From the NCBI GenBank assembly GCA_934271275.1, contig CAKQRD010000013.1:1-49415 (forward strand): a stretch of 49,415 nucleotides of DNA. Reading direction: 5' to 3'. Made by a program: the position numbers and the translations under genes. Below, in pieces: positions 1 through 7,221 of the stretch; within the stretch, counting starts at the first letter, position 1, and each line of letters begins with the position of its first letter. The DNA comes from an uncultured Clostridia bacterium. GTDB taxonomy: Bacteria > Bacillota > Clostridia > Christensenellales > Borkfalkiaceae. The notes beneath the pieces were generated by a model. That model had not been told where the DNA came from and ran no database searches. It saw nothing but the letters and a program-made list of their open reading frames with translations.

Positions 1-291
1 AACATAGAAAGAAAAGTGGAAATAGAAGAGGTATGTAAGGTAGTAAATTACAATAAATCGTACGTTTTCCGCACGTTCAAAAAGCAGACGGGAACGACGG
101 TTATGGGATATTTTACGGAACTTAAAATCGCGAGGGCAAAACAACTTTTAAGAGAAAACGCGCTTAACGTAAGGGAAATTTCCGAAAAACTCGCTTTCGA
201 CACACCGAATTATTTTACGAAAACATTTAAAAAAGCGACGGGCTTTTCCCCGACGCAGTACAAAAAAGTATATCTTTCTTCTTCCGTTTAA
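1..291 (+). CDS. AraC-family transcriptional regulator, C-terminal part (5' truncated by window edge)
   Basis: The frame is open from base 1, so this is the 3' end of a longer gene; about 96 codons are present. It holds the double helix-turn-helix DNA-binding domain of AraC/XylS regulators: a first HTH followed by FRTFKKQTG, and a second HTH containing VREISEKLAF, ending in the usual signature NYFTKTFKKATGFSPTQYKK. The sensory domain is outside the window, so no inducer can be inferred. An internal GTG at 16 is not the real start. The last residues (VYLSSSV) and the stop overlap the inner edge of a decayed insertion sequence on the other strand, so the natural C-terminus may have been replaced, although the HTH domain itself is complete. 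Its target may be the neighbouring minus-strand sugar operon, but that is inference. Confidence 0.85.
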   Translation, partial: NIERKVEIEEVCKVVNYNKSYVFRTFKKQTGTTVMGYFTELKIARAKQLLRENALNVREISEKLAFDTPNYFTKTFKKATGFSPTQYKKVYLSSSV

Positions 292-504
292 CTCTGTCTC
301 GTCTTTCTTTCATTAAACATTCAACACCTTCTTCTAAGAATATTCGTTCCCACATTTTTACTATATTTTGTAGTTTTCTTCTTGTTCTTGATTTATGTCA
401 CAATACTTTCATACCGATTCACAGTAACCAAGGCGGTGTTCTCTTATATCGATTATAACACGAATCTTGAATTCTGACGAATATTTTCTCTGCTTGTTTG
501 CCAT
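292..504 (-). pseudogene. IS3-family OrfA (transposase N-terminal HTH protein), decayed
   Basis: The ATG at 504 opens MANKQRKYSSEFKIRVIIDI, typical of the N-terminus of IS3-family OrfA. The frame is broken by a TGA at 409-411, 31 codons in. Similarity resumes in another frame with MWERIFLEEGVECLMKERR at about 355-299, which is the usual OrfA block further along the protein. At least one nonsense change and one frameshift separate the two blocks, so no functional protein can be made. Confidence 0.75.
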
Positions 505-546
505 AAAAATATGCACCTCCAAAATTGTCCAACTTTTGGAGATGCA
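292..546 (-). mobile_element. IS3-family insertion sequence remnant (left end only)
   Basis: Reading the minus strand from 546, the sequence starts with a terminal-repeat-like TGCATCTCCAAAAGTTGG. A second inverted copy of the end, including GGAGGTGCAT, follows, and then an orfA-like start at 504. The start of the intact IS at 49344 in this window has the same arrangement, but with about 10 more bases between the two arms. Only about 255 bp remain and there is no right end or orfB, so this is an immobile scar. Its inner border lies at or slightly inside the 3' end of the AraC gene. Its outer end is 48 bp past the stop codon of the aldolase gene. Confidence 0.75.
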
Positions 547-593
547 TATCAAAGGCCTTCTTCGAGGCGAGTTTACTGATAATTATGCCGTTT

Positions 594-1883
594 TTATTTA
601 AGGTGGAACGCTTTGTTGATGTCCTCCACCTCTTTTTCATTTATCATTACGATTTCGCCTATCATCTTTGCGTGGATTATGGTATTTGCGGTAAATTCCG
701 CAACCTCTAACCTGTCGAACGCGTTGATAAGAGTATTACCCGTACTGATAACGCTGTCGTTTTCTACCATTACGACGGGAGAATGTTCGGATATAAGCTT
801 TGAAATTTTTTCGGGATCGGTTATGTTCGTTCCGAAAGGTACTCTCGCTATGTCGCGCATCGAAATATAAGATTCCGGTATCGTTCTGCTGTCGATAGGC
901 GTATGCGTAACGCCGAACGCCATAATATGTTCGGGCTGCGCAACGGTTATGGCGTTTATTTCGGGATGCTCGTCGTATATAAGCTTATGCAGTCTTACCG
1001 AGCGGCTCGGTTCTTTGCCCGCCTCTCTCCAGTCGTGTTCGATACGAACGATGTCTTCGGGTTCGATGTACTTTCTGTCTACGCCGTAAGGAGTGATGAG
1101 GAACGTGTGTTTATCGAGTCTTACCGAGAAAGTGCCTTGCGTACTCGTAAACAGTCCCTGATCGTACGACCTGTGGATAAGCGTACACATTTCTTTACGA
1201 AGCCTTCTCTCTTCCGAAGAATAAGAGGTCGGAATAAATTCGCCGAGCGAATGTCTGCCCTTGCTGTTGTAAATCTGCAACTGCTCGTCAGTAAGCGCTT
1301 CGGGCTTGCCGATGGTGGAAGCCGTGATGCCGAGCGACGCCGCGAAATTAAGCGTTTCAAAGCGTTTGAACGCCTCGAAAAGGCTGTCCGCGCAAGTTAT
1401 AACGCCGTGGTTTTCCATAACGACTACGTTAAAGCCCTTTTTAATCTCCGCAACTATACGTTTTGCCAGCGCGTCGCTGCCGGGAACTTCGTATTTTGCT
1501 ATACCTACGGGTCCGCAAACTTCGTGCGGGGTAGGAATAATGTTGGCGTTAGGAATCTGACGAATAAGACTGTAACTGACGAGTGCCGGCGGGTGCGCGT
1601 GCAAAACTGCGGATACGTCCGGTCTGGTCTGATAAACGAGTTTGTGGAAGGGAAGCTCTACGGAAGGTTTATATTTACCTATAACCGTTCCGTCCGGCAG
1701 AACCTTACAAATATCGGAAGGCGTTAAAGAGCCTTTGTCTATTCCCGACGGCGTTATCCAAATGTTGCCTTCCGTGTCCATAATGGAAAGATTGCCGCCC
1801 GAAGTGGTGGTAAGACCTTTCTGATACACACGGTTGATAAGCAACACTATCTGCTCCGCAGGATGCATCAAGTTAAAATTCAT
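594..1883 (-). CDS. Tandem-domain class II aldolase/adducin family protein
   Basis: This 429-residue cytosolic protein is two class II aldolase domains in tandem (about 5-205 and 225-425). Family members cleave sugar phosphates such as fuculose- or rhamnulose-1-phosphate by zinc-dependent retro-aldol chemistry. The first domain has the expected residues: SGGN at 28-31, Glu76, the HAHP pair His95/His97 and His159 in ENHG. In the second domain the equivalent positions are Ser295, Val314, Gln316 and Asp376, so it cannot bind zinc in the normal way and is probably structural or regulatory. It is the last gene of a three-gene operon after a PHP protein and an SrlD-like dehydrogenase, with a 105-bp gap that contains a 12-bp palindrome (1973-1984). 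SD-like GGAGAAA precedes the ATG. The substrate is unknown; a polyol- or deoxysugar-phosphate is inferred. Confidence 0.85.
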   Translation of the reverse strand: MNFNLMHPAEQIVLLINRVYQKGLTTTSGGNLSIMDTEGNIWITPSGIDKGSLTPSDICKVLPDGTVIGKYKPSVELPFHKLVYQTRPDVSAVLHAHPPALVSYSLIRQIPNANIIPTPHEVCGPVGIAKYEVPGSDALAKRIVAEIKKGFNVVVMENHGVITCADSLFEAFKRFETLNFAASLGITASTIGKPEALTDEQLQIYNSKGRHSLGEFIPTSYSSEERRLRKEMCTLIHRSYDQGLFTSTQGTFSVRLDKHTFLITPYGVDRKYIEPEDIVRIEHDWREAGKEPSRSVRLHKLIYDEHPEINAITVAQPEHIMAFGVTHTPIDSRTIPESYISMRDIARVPFGTNITDPEKISKLISEHSPVVMVENDSVISTGNTLINAFDRLEVAEFTANTIIHAKMIGEIVMINEKEVEDINKAFHLK

Positions 1884-1988
1884 ACTTTTTCTCCTTTTTA
1901 GAATTTTTCCGTTATTTACCTATCTCATTATTTCCCGATTGTCAGCCGATTATGCGGGGCGACTTTATCGCTCGGTTATAACCGAAAA

Positions 1989-2765
1989 TTACATCTGCTG
2001 TCCGCCCGTAACGTTTATGGCTTGTCCCGTCATGTAAGAAGAGAAGTCTGAGGCAAGGAATACCATAACGTCCTCTATATCCTTATATTCACAGGAACGC
2101 TTCATCGGAACCTGATTTATATATTTTTCCCTGACCTGTTCTTCCGTTATGCCCTGATTTTTGGCGTACTGCTTAAAGAGGCTGTTCACCCAAAGCGGCG
2201 AATTAAGAAGATTTCCGGGGCAAATGCAGTTCACCCTCACGCCCTGTTCGGCAAATTCGAGCGCAAGGCTTTGGGTAAGACCTACGCCGCCGAACTTACT
2301 TGAAGCGTACGCGCCGTTCTTAAACGAACCTTTTCTGCCGGATTTGCTGTTTATCTGAATTATACTGCCGCATTTTCTTTCGAGCATAGAAGGCGCGAAA
2401 GCTTTTACGACGTTGAAATAGCCGTTAAGGTTGATGTTGGTAACGAGCGCGAACGCTTCCGGCGAAAGGCTGAAAATATCTCCGCTTTTAACGATAGCCG
2501 CGTTGGACACCAAAATATCTACCTGTCCCCATTTTGCAAGAACTTCTTTAGCGGCGGCCTCGCATTGATCGAACTTGGTTACGTCTACCGCAATGGCGAT
2601 AGCGTTTTTGAGTTTTGACGCAACGGCTTTTGCCCCGTCGTAGTTTATATCGCAAACGGCTACCTTACACCCCTCCTTATCAAGACGAAGCGCGAGAGCT
2701 TCTCCCAAACCTTGGCTTGCGCCCGTGACGACGGCAACTTTGCCGTTTAAGTCGATTGTACTCAT
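1989..2765 (-). CDS. SDR-family oxidoreductase, sorbitol-6-phosphate 2-dehydrogenase-like
   Basis: A 258-residue classical short-chain dehydrogenase. It has the dinucleotide-binding TGASQGLG (14-21), NAA at 88-90, catalytic Ser140, and Tyr153/Lys157 in YASSK; the segment IIQINSKSG then GGVGLTQSLALE and the C-terminal YMTGQAINVTGGQQM closely resemble E. coli SrlD (sorbitol-6-phosphate to fructose-6-phosphate with NAD). Asp39 after the second strand favours NAD(H) over NADP(H). It lies 36 bp after the PHP gene in the same operon and before a class II aldolase, so the three probably process one phosphorylated sugar or polyol. No PTS gene is present nearby, so the exact substrate could differ from sorbitol-6-phosphate. 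Family assignment is very secure, substrate moderately so. Confidence 0.88.
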   Translation of the reverse strand: MSTIDLNGKVAVVTGASQGLGEALALRLDKEGCKVAVCDINYDGAKAVASKLKNAIAIAVDVTKFDQCEAAAKEVLAKWGQVDILVSNAAIVKSGDIFSLSPEAFALVTNINLNGYFNVVKAFAPSMLERKCGSIIQINSKSGRKGSFKNGAYASSKFGGVGLTQSLALEFAEQGVRVNCICPGNLLNSPLWVNSLFKQYAKNQGITEEQVREKYINQVPMKRSCEYKDIEDVMVFLASDFSSYMTGQAINVTGGQQM

Positions 2766-2801
2766 TTTTTCTGCTCCTTATACGTTTATTAAAAATTATT
2801 T

Positions 2802-4070
2802 TTACTTAACCGTTTCGCGACCTATCGCGGCGTATTTGAGTATCCTTTCGTAAAGCGACGGCGTTTCTTTTACCGCGCTTTCGGAAAACATTCCGTAATC
2901 CGTACCTTTTTTTGAAGAAACGGCTTCGTGACCTATAAGCGCCCACGTAGAATCTATAAGATGCGCGTATTCGGAACTTGCGAGCGCGGCGCAAGCGAAT
3001 TTCTGACGCGGTGAATTTATATCCTCTCCGCTTATCTCGAAGAAATCGTTTTCGCGACAAAGCTTTTGCAAACGTTTAAGCTGTTCGGGAGTATTTCTCG
3101 TCGGCATATATGCGATTGCAAGAAAACCGTCTTTTTTCAGTTCGTCGATAAGTTCGTTCAAAAAAGCGTCCTCGAATTTTTGCGCTTTTTTATCGCCCGT
3201 AACGGAATCGCCTACGTCGCCGAGATATGCGTATGCGGGAATCGCTCCCATTTCTTTCGCAAACTTTATAAACTCGGAAGCCTCGGGCATTTCTTCGTCT
3301 GCGTCTATATAGAAAAACGCCGTATCCGCTTTCAGCACGCCCAAAAGGTCGTAATTGAAATGCGGATTTTCTTCGTCTAAAAGATATTTTTTAATTTTAT
3401 CGGAAACCGAAAGACCGAGGTCGTTTCCCAAAAACTCTACGAGCGTTTCCGTTCTTCCGAATCGCGAGGCAAGTTTTAACGCAAGCGCGTACAGCAAATG
3501 TCTTTCCGTAATACTGCCGCCCTCTTTTGCCATAGAAAGAGGATAAACGTCTTTTTCAAAATCGAGCGTTATTCCGAATTTACCGAATTTCCCCGTTATA
3601 AGTTCGCACATTTTGGCGTTCCTTTCGTTGCGTTTTTTGCGATAGAAGGAAAGATAATCGTTAAATTTTTCTACGTTCTGCGCGGGTATGCCGTGAGCCG
3701 CCATATATATACAGTCTTTCTGGTCGGGGTGATTGATTTTACCGAAGCCTTTATCGAATTTTGCACGTACTTCCACGCCGCACGTAGAACCAAGACCGAG
3801 CTTTTTGCACGCCGCTTTGAATTCTTTTGCGCCGCTTACGGAATCGTGATCCATTATCCCTGCGGAAGTAAGCCCCGAGGCGTACGCCATATAAGCCGCT
3901 TTCGTAGGCGAATAAGGCGAAAAGGAATAAATGGTATGTATGTGATTGTTTGCATCGTTATGGCGTTTTGCGGGCTTATCCGTTTCCGCTGCAAGAAGCG
4001 CGTCCAAAGCGGCAAGCCGCTTTTCGGGCGTTTTATCGTTAAGTCTGACTATAAGTTCGGAATCGTTCAA
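2802..4070 (-). CDS. PHP-domain metal-dependent phosphoesterase family protein
   Basis: A 422-residue protein with a PHP (polymerase and histidinol phosphatase) fold. Metal ligands are visible in order: NNHIHT with His43/His45, MDHDS with Asp74/His75/Asp76, GVEVRA with Glu100, and AAHG with His126. PHP enzymes hydrolyse phosphate esters using two or three metal ions; this one is longer than a minimal PHP domain, with a large alpha-rich C-terminal region of unknown role. The start is a TTG at 4070 with AAGGGG about 9 bases upstream; there is no ATG alternative near it. It is the first gene of the operon with the dehydrogenase and the aldolase, and a strong promoter sits at 4105-4133. A role in a sugar-phosphate pathway is inferred from its neighbours. 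Confidence 0.8.
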   Translation of the reverse strand: MNDSELIVRLNDKTPEKRLAALDALLAAETDKPAKRHNDANNHIHTIYSFSPYSPTKAAYMAYASGLTSAGIMDHDSVSGAKEFKAACKKLGLGSTCGVEVRAKFDKGFGKINHPDQKDCIYMAAHGIPAQNVEKFNDYLSFYRKKRNERNAKMCELITGKFGKFGITLDFEKDVYPLSMAKEGGSITERHLLYALALKLASRFGRTETLVEFLGNDLGLSVSDKIKKYLLDEENPHFNYDLLGVLKADTAFFYIDADEEMPEASEFIKFAKEMGAIPAYAYLGDVGDSVTGDKKAQKFEDAFLNELIDELKKDGFLAIAYMPTRNTPEQLKRLQKLCRENDFFEISGEDINSPRQKFACAALASSEYAHLIDSTWALIGHEAVSSKKGTDYGMFSESAVKETPSLYERILKYAAIGRETVK

Positions 4071-4104
4071 AGCTATATTCCCCTTTAATTTATATATCCC
4101 CTAT

Positions 4105-4133
4105 ATTTTACACTAATTATCCGTTATCGTCAA
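4105..4133 (-). promoter_or_regulatory. Sigma-70-type promoter of the PHP-dehydrogenase-aldolase operon
   Basis: On the minus strand: TTGACG (4133-4128), a 17-bp spacer and TAAAAT (4110-4105). Transcription would start near 4098, about 28 bases before the TTG start codon. Confidence 0.7.
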
Positions 4134-4204
4134 TCTCTTTTACCTCTTTTCGGATAAGTTTGTAAATACTTTTTTATATACGAATACGATATCGCGCTTA
4201 AAAG

Positions 4205-4244
4205 TCCTTTAAAAGAAAAAGTCCCTTAACCGCTCTCGGTTAAG
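4205..4244 (-). terminator. Rho-independent terminator of the 31-residue-protein gene
   Basis: On the minus strand a perfect CTTAACCG/CGGTTAAG stem with a four-base loop (4244-4225) is followed by GGGACTTTTTCTTTT. It lies 45 bases after the stop codon of the small gene and before the promoter of the next operon, so it closes a monocistronic unit. Confidence 0.65.
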
Positions 4245-4288
4245 AGTACCCTCCGCGATACGATAGCTACCGTACCGTTCCTGCGTCT

Positions 4289-4384
4289 TTAGAACCTGTT
4301 GTTCATGTTGACCATAGCGAGCGCCATCAAAGTCGCATAATCGTTTACGTTAAGATCTCCGCAGAATTTAAAGAACTTTTTCAT
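4289..4384 (-). CDS. Small protein of 31 residues, family not recognised
   Basis: The minus strand reads ATG at 4384 to TAA at 4289. The product begins MKKFFKFCGDLNVNDY, continues with an amphipathic or hydrophobic stretch ATLMALAMVNM and ends NNRF. Translation is well supported: AAAGGAGGT is centred at the ideal distance from the ATG. The gene has its own consensus promoter (4538-4566), a structured leader of about 150 nt and a dedicated terminator (4205-4244). It has no signal peptide and is short for a full membrane span. It could be a regulatory peptide, a dual-function RNA that also encodes a peptide, or a small membrane-associated protein. No homologue is recalled and no function is assigned. 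Confidence 0.7.
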   Translation of the reverse strand: MKKFFKFCGDLNVNDYATLMALAMVNMNNRF

Positions 4385-4531
4385 TGTTACCTCCTTTGCG
4401 AACCTCCCGTTCGCGTTCTCTGAATTATCACATTCCCCCGAATCGGCAACAACAAAATATTAAGTTGTTCGAAAAACTTTTTGTACGGAACTTTACGTCC
4501 GTCGGAGAACTTTGCGTCCCCTTCGTTTTTC
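4385..4531 (-). promoter_or_regulatory. Structured 5' leader with tandem covarying hairpins upstream of the 31-residue protein
   Basis: From the predicted start near 4531 the transcript contains two adjacent 18-nt hairpins, at 4521-4504 and 4502-4485. Both have a 5-bp stem and nearly the same 8-base loop (CGCAAAGT and CGTAAAGT). The three outer stem pairs differ between copies but pairing is kept (G-C to A-T, G-C to C-G, G-T to G-C). Further down are an AACAAC/GTTGTT hairpin and a GCGAAC/GTTCGC hairpin immediately before the SD site. This arrangement fits a riboregulator or protein-binding leader. The loop resembles a short piece of the c-di-GMP-I aptamer, but the rest of that aptamer is absent. 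Confidence 0.55.
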
Positions 4532-4537
4532 ACCCGT

Positions 4538-4566
4538 ATTATATACCCGTAAAAAAACTATGTCAA
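4538..4566 (-). promoter_or_regulatory. Consensus sigma-70 promoter of the small-protein gene
   Basis: On the minus strand a perfect TTGACA (4566-4561), a 17-bp spacer and a perfect TATAAT (4543-4538). This is one of the strongest promoter matches in the window and implies abundant transcription of a roughly 325-nt RNA. Confidence 0.8.
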
Positions 4567-4583
4567 ACGTTTTAAGGTTGTTT

Positions 4584-4633
4584 TTAAAAAAATTTTGCGG
4601 AAAAACAAAAATATTCTTTTGCCTTTCCGCAAA
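4584..4633 (-). terminator. Rho-independent terminator after upp
   Basis: On the minus strand the arms TTTGCGGAAA (4633-4624) and TTTCCGCAAA (4603-4594) form a 10-bp stem, followed by a run of T residues. It lies 36 bp after the upp stop codon. Confidence 0.75.
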
Positions 4634-4668
4634 CCGTTATTTTATAACTTTAAGCGATAATTTTTAAC

Positions 4669-5307
4669 TTATTTCGTACCGAAAATTCTGTCGCCCGCGT
4701 CGCCGAGACCGGGGAGAATATACCCGTTTTCGTTTAAGCATCTGTCAAGGGTGGAAACGTATATTTCAACGTCCGGGTGAGCTTCGGCAACTTTTTCCAC
4801 GCCCTCCGGCGCGGCAATTATGGACATAAGTTTAATTTTTTTGCAACCGTGCTTTTTAAGAAGCTTTATGGCGTCTTTCGCGCTGCCGCCCGTCGCGAGC
4901 ATAGGATCTACCACCATCACGACTTTATCTTCTATTCCCTTGGGAAGTTTGCAATAATATTCCTGCGGTTCGAGGGTCTCTTCGTCGCGATAAAGACCTA
5001 TATGTCCTACTTTCGCCGCGGGAAATAACGTAAGGATTCCGTCAACCATACCGAGCCCCGCGCGAAGAATGGGTACTATCGCGATAGAATTTTCTTTTAC
5101 GACGATTTGCTTCGTCTTTTCGAGCGGAGTTTCCACCTCTATTTCCTGTGTGGGAACGTCTTTAAAGCTTTCGTACGCCATAAGAGTTGCTATTTCCCCC
5201 ACTACCTCGCGAAAGGTTTTGGTGTCGGTATCTTTATTTCTGATTATAGCGAGCTTATGTCTTATAAGCGGGTGGTCGAGTATATGAACGTTTTTATAGT
5301 CTTTCAT
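4669..5307 (-). CDS. upp: Uracil phosphoribosyltransferase
   Basis: This 212-residue cytosolic enzyme converts uracil and PRPP to UMP in pyrimidine salvage, and its length is typical of the family. The PRPP-binding loop VVDPMLATGGS is at 132-142, the flexible-loop region VPILRAGLGM at 78-87, and the uracil-binding C-terminal segment GYILPGLGDAGDRIFGT at 195-211. The ATG is preceded by AGGAGAA. It is the second gene of an operon with the uracil permease, 94 bp upstream; that gap holds a long hairpin (5335-5374). The pair couples uracil import to phosphorylation. Expression should follow the attenuator in front of the permease. Confidence 0.97.
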   Translation of the reverse strand: MKDYKNVHILDHPLIRHKLAIIRNKDTDTKTFREVVGEIATLMAYESFKDVPTQEIEVETPLEKTKQIVVKENSIAIVPILRAGLGMVDGILTLFPAAKVGHIGLYRDEETLEPQEYYCKLPKGIEDKVVMVVDPMLATGGSAKDAIKLLKKHGCKKIKLMSIIAAPEGVEKVAEAHPDVEIYVSTLDRCLNENGYILPGLGDAGDRIFGTK

Positions 5308-5334
5308 TTTGTTTCTCCTATTTTTGTTTTCAGA

Positions 5335-5374
5335 CGGCGAAAGAGCGAAAACGACTTTTCGCTCCTTTACGCCG
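5335..5374 (-). other. Intercistronic hairpin between permease and upp
   Basis: CGGCG...CGCCG outer arms and GAGCGAAAA/TTTTCGCTC inner arms form a long imperfect stem in the gap between the two genes. No T-run follows, so it is more likely an RNA-processing or stability element than a terminator. Confidence 0.4.
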
Positions 5375-5401
5375 TATTTTATTTATCTTTTACTATAACG
5401 A

Positions 5402-6943
5402 TTATTGTTCGTCTTTGGCAGAAGCCGCTTCCGAACTTTCTTTGCAAGCTTTGCACGTTTCTTCCGTTTTTTCTTCGGTACAGTCTTTGCAAGGATCGTT
5501 CGCCGCTTTTTTCTTTTCGTCTACGACCTGCGTTCCGAACATATTGCTTTCGGTTTCGCCTTCGTATTCAACTTCTTTCTTAACTTCCGCTTTGCCCGGC
5601 TTTAATATTACGTTTACTATTATGCCGAGAATCAACGCGCAAGCGGTGGAAGAAACTGTTATTAGAGCCTGCCCGTCAGCCGCCTTGCCGAAGTTAAGGA
5701 CAAGTCCGCCGAGACCGGTTACGAGAATGGAAGCTACCACGAAAAGGTTTTTGCTGTTATCGAGGTCTACGTGTTTGAACATACGGAGACCGGACACCGC
5801 GATGAAACCGTAAAGAGCTATACATATACCGCCTACTACACAGGGAGGAATACTTTCGATAACGACGATTACGGGATATATGAAAGAGAGCACGATACAC
5901 ATAACCGCGGTCGTAAGTATCGTCCAGACGGAAGCGTTTTTGGTTATGGCTACGCAACCTACAGATTCGCCGTAAGTGGTGTTGGGGCAACCGCCGAAGA
6001 ACGCGCCGGCAAAAGAACCTACGCCGTCGCCGAGAAGAGTTTTATCCAAACCGGGGTCTTTGAGCAGGTCTCTTCCGATAATAGAACCGAGGTTTTTGTG
6101 GTCGGCAACGTGTTCTGCAAAGACAACGAGCGCGACGGGAGCAAACGCAAGGAATATGGAAAGCACGCCCGTTCCGCCGAGTTTCATTTCGCCGTTTACA
6201 ATTTCTTTTATAGCACCTACAAAGGTGAGTTTAGGAATCCAGTTATTAAAATCCGATATAGCTGCAAACGCGCTGAAATCTACGAGCTTGCAATATTCGC
6301 TGCCGAAACCGTTATATCCGATAAGCGTTATCAATACCGCCAAGACGTAACCCGCGCCGACGCCGATTATGAACGGAATAAGTTTCATGCCCTTCGTCCC
6401 TTTTACCGAAGCGATAACGGTCACGAGGAAAGTGACTATACCGACGAGTATCGCAAGAAGATTATAACCGTTATACGAATTCATAAGGTTGCCCATCGCG
6501 GAACCCGAAAGACCTAAACCTATAAGCGCAACGGTAGGTCCGATAATTACGGGCGGCATAAGTTTGTTTATCCAATCGCTTCCTACGAATTTAATTATTA
6601 AAGCGATAATTACATAAACGAGAGCCGCGAACACCGAACCGAGTATAACGCCGCAATATCCGTACATAACGCCCGTTACGAGCGGAGTTATAAACGCAAA
6701 AGACGAACCCAAAAATACAGGGCTTTTGAACTTTGTGAATAAAAGGTAAACTATCGTGCCGACGCCCGCGCCGATTAAAGCGGCAGACTGACTTAAAAGC
6801 GTTTGACCTGATTGAGCGTTTACGAGAAACGGTACCAAAACCGTCGCCGCGATTATCGCGAGAAGCTGCTGAAAGGCGTATACCAGATTTTTGCCGAAAG
6901 GCGGTTTTTGGTTTACGTCGTACACTAAACCGTTTTTGTTCAT
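5402..6943 (-). CDS. Uracil permease (NCS2/uracil-xanthine permease family)
   Basis: A 513-residue polytopic inner-membrane symporter for uracil. The N-terminal PPFGKNLVYAFQQLLA, the central VVFAEHVADHKNLGSIIGRD (substrate-site Glu/His region) and PNTTYGESVGCVA are hallmark NCS2 segments of UraA/PyrP proteins; about 12-14 hydrophobic segments fill the rest. The ATG at 6943 was chosen because ACGGAGGT precedes it closely; an upstream in-frame start would add 14 residues without an SD site. The C-terminal cytosolic tail (about 455-513) is unusual: acidic, with two CxxC pairs, CKDC and CKAC, which the family normally lacks. It heads an operon with upp and is preceded by a leader peptide and terminator that suggest attenuation. 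Confidence 0.93.
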   Translation of the reverse strand: MNKNGLVYDVNQKPPFGKNLVYAFQQLLAIIAATVLVPFLVNAQSGQTLLSQSAALIGAGVGTIVYLLFTKFKSPVFLGSSFAFITPLVTGVMYGYCGVILGSVFAALVYVIIALIIKFVGSDWINKLMPPVIIGPTVALIGLGLSGSAMGNLMNSYNGYNLLAILVGIVTFLVTVIASVKGTKGMKLIPFIIGVGAGYVLAVLITLIGYNGFGSEYCKLVDFSAFAAISDFNNWIPKLTFVGAIKEIVNGEMKLGGTGVLSIFLAFAPVALVVFAEHVADHKNLGSIIGRDLLKDPGLDKTLLGDGVGSFAGAFFGGCPNTTYGESVGCVAITKNASVWTILTTAVMCIVLSFIYPVIVVIESIPPCVVGGICIALYGFIAVSGLRMFKHVDLDNSKNLFVVASILVTGLGGLVLNFGKAADGQALITVSSTACALILGIIVNVILKPGKAEVKKEVEYEGETESNMFGTQVVDEKKKAANDPCKDCTEEKTEETCKACKESSEAASAKDEQ

Positions 6944-7052
6944 TTGTGAACCTCCGTTATATAAATTTTCTTTTTTATAAATCACGCGTTTTCCGCGTAT
7001 TTACCTGTTTACCTTTCTTAATCATAGCCGTTCCGTTTTCGCCCTCTCGGGC

Positions 7053-7082
7053 AAAAAAAAGAAGCCCCGAAAAAAGGACTTC
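7053..7082 (-). terminator. Attenuator-type intrinsic terminator ahead of the uracil permease
   Basis: On the minus strand GAAGTCC (7082-7076) pairs with GGGCTTC (7067-7061) through seven pairs including one G-U, followed by eight T residues (7060-7053). It lies 110 bp before the permease start and its first stem base falls inside the stop codon of the leader peptide. A ribosome close behind RNA polymerase would therefore block the stem. It is classed as an attenuator because no gene ends here other than the leader peptide. Confidence 0.75.
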
Positions 7083-7191
7083 AAGCAAAATCGGAAATAT
7101 TTAAATAATTTAAATGAGAATAGAAAAGAGAAAACTTCTTGCGCTTTTCGCTCGTGAAATATGAATTTGACGCCGAAAGGAACGCTCTCAT
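7081..7191 (-). CDS. Leader peptide of the uracil permease-upp operon (36 residues, putative)
   Basis: The ATG at 7191 follows AGAGGAG and lies about 24 bases inside the predicted transcript; the TGA is at 7081-7083. The peptide starts MRAFLSASNSYF and has no domain. What matters is its position and base content: the last 17 codons are extremely U-rich in the RNA (runs such as UUUUCUCUUUUCUAUUCUC), and the stop codon overlaps the 5' arm of an intrinsic terminator. This is the layout of the E. coli pyrBI leader, where low UTP slows polymerase in a U-rich region so that the translating ribosome prevents terminator folding. The peptide itself probably has no function. Firmicutes usually use PyrR instead; no convincing PyrR site was found before the terminator. 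Confidence 0.6.
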   Translation of the reverse strand: MRAFLSASNSYFTSEKRKKFSLFYSHLNYLNISDFA

Positions 7192-7221
7192 TTCGCTCTC
7201 TCCTCTGAATTCATTTCTCTC

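Noticed and set aside
903..1727. Long plus-strand frame (274 codons) opposite the aldolase gene
   Set aside because: It is antisense to a well-supported gene, has biased Arg/Phe/Tyr composition typical of shadow frames here, and no SD.
4485..4531. Possible c-di-GMP-I (GEMM) riboswitch because of GGGGACGCAAAG
   Set aside because: The tetraloop-bearing P2 helix, its receptor and the closing stem of that aptamer are missing; the motif is better described as one of two tandem 18-nt hairpins.
7021..7050. GCCCGAGAGGGC hairpin on the minus strand, partly resembling the CNGNGAGG loop of PyrR-binding sites
   Set aside because: It lies downstream of the terminator and not in an anti-antiterminator position, and the flanking consensus bases are absent, so PyrR control is not supported.
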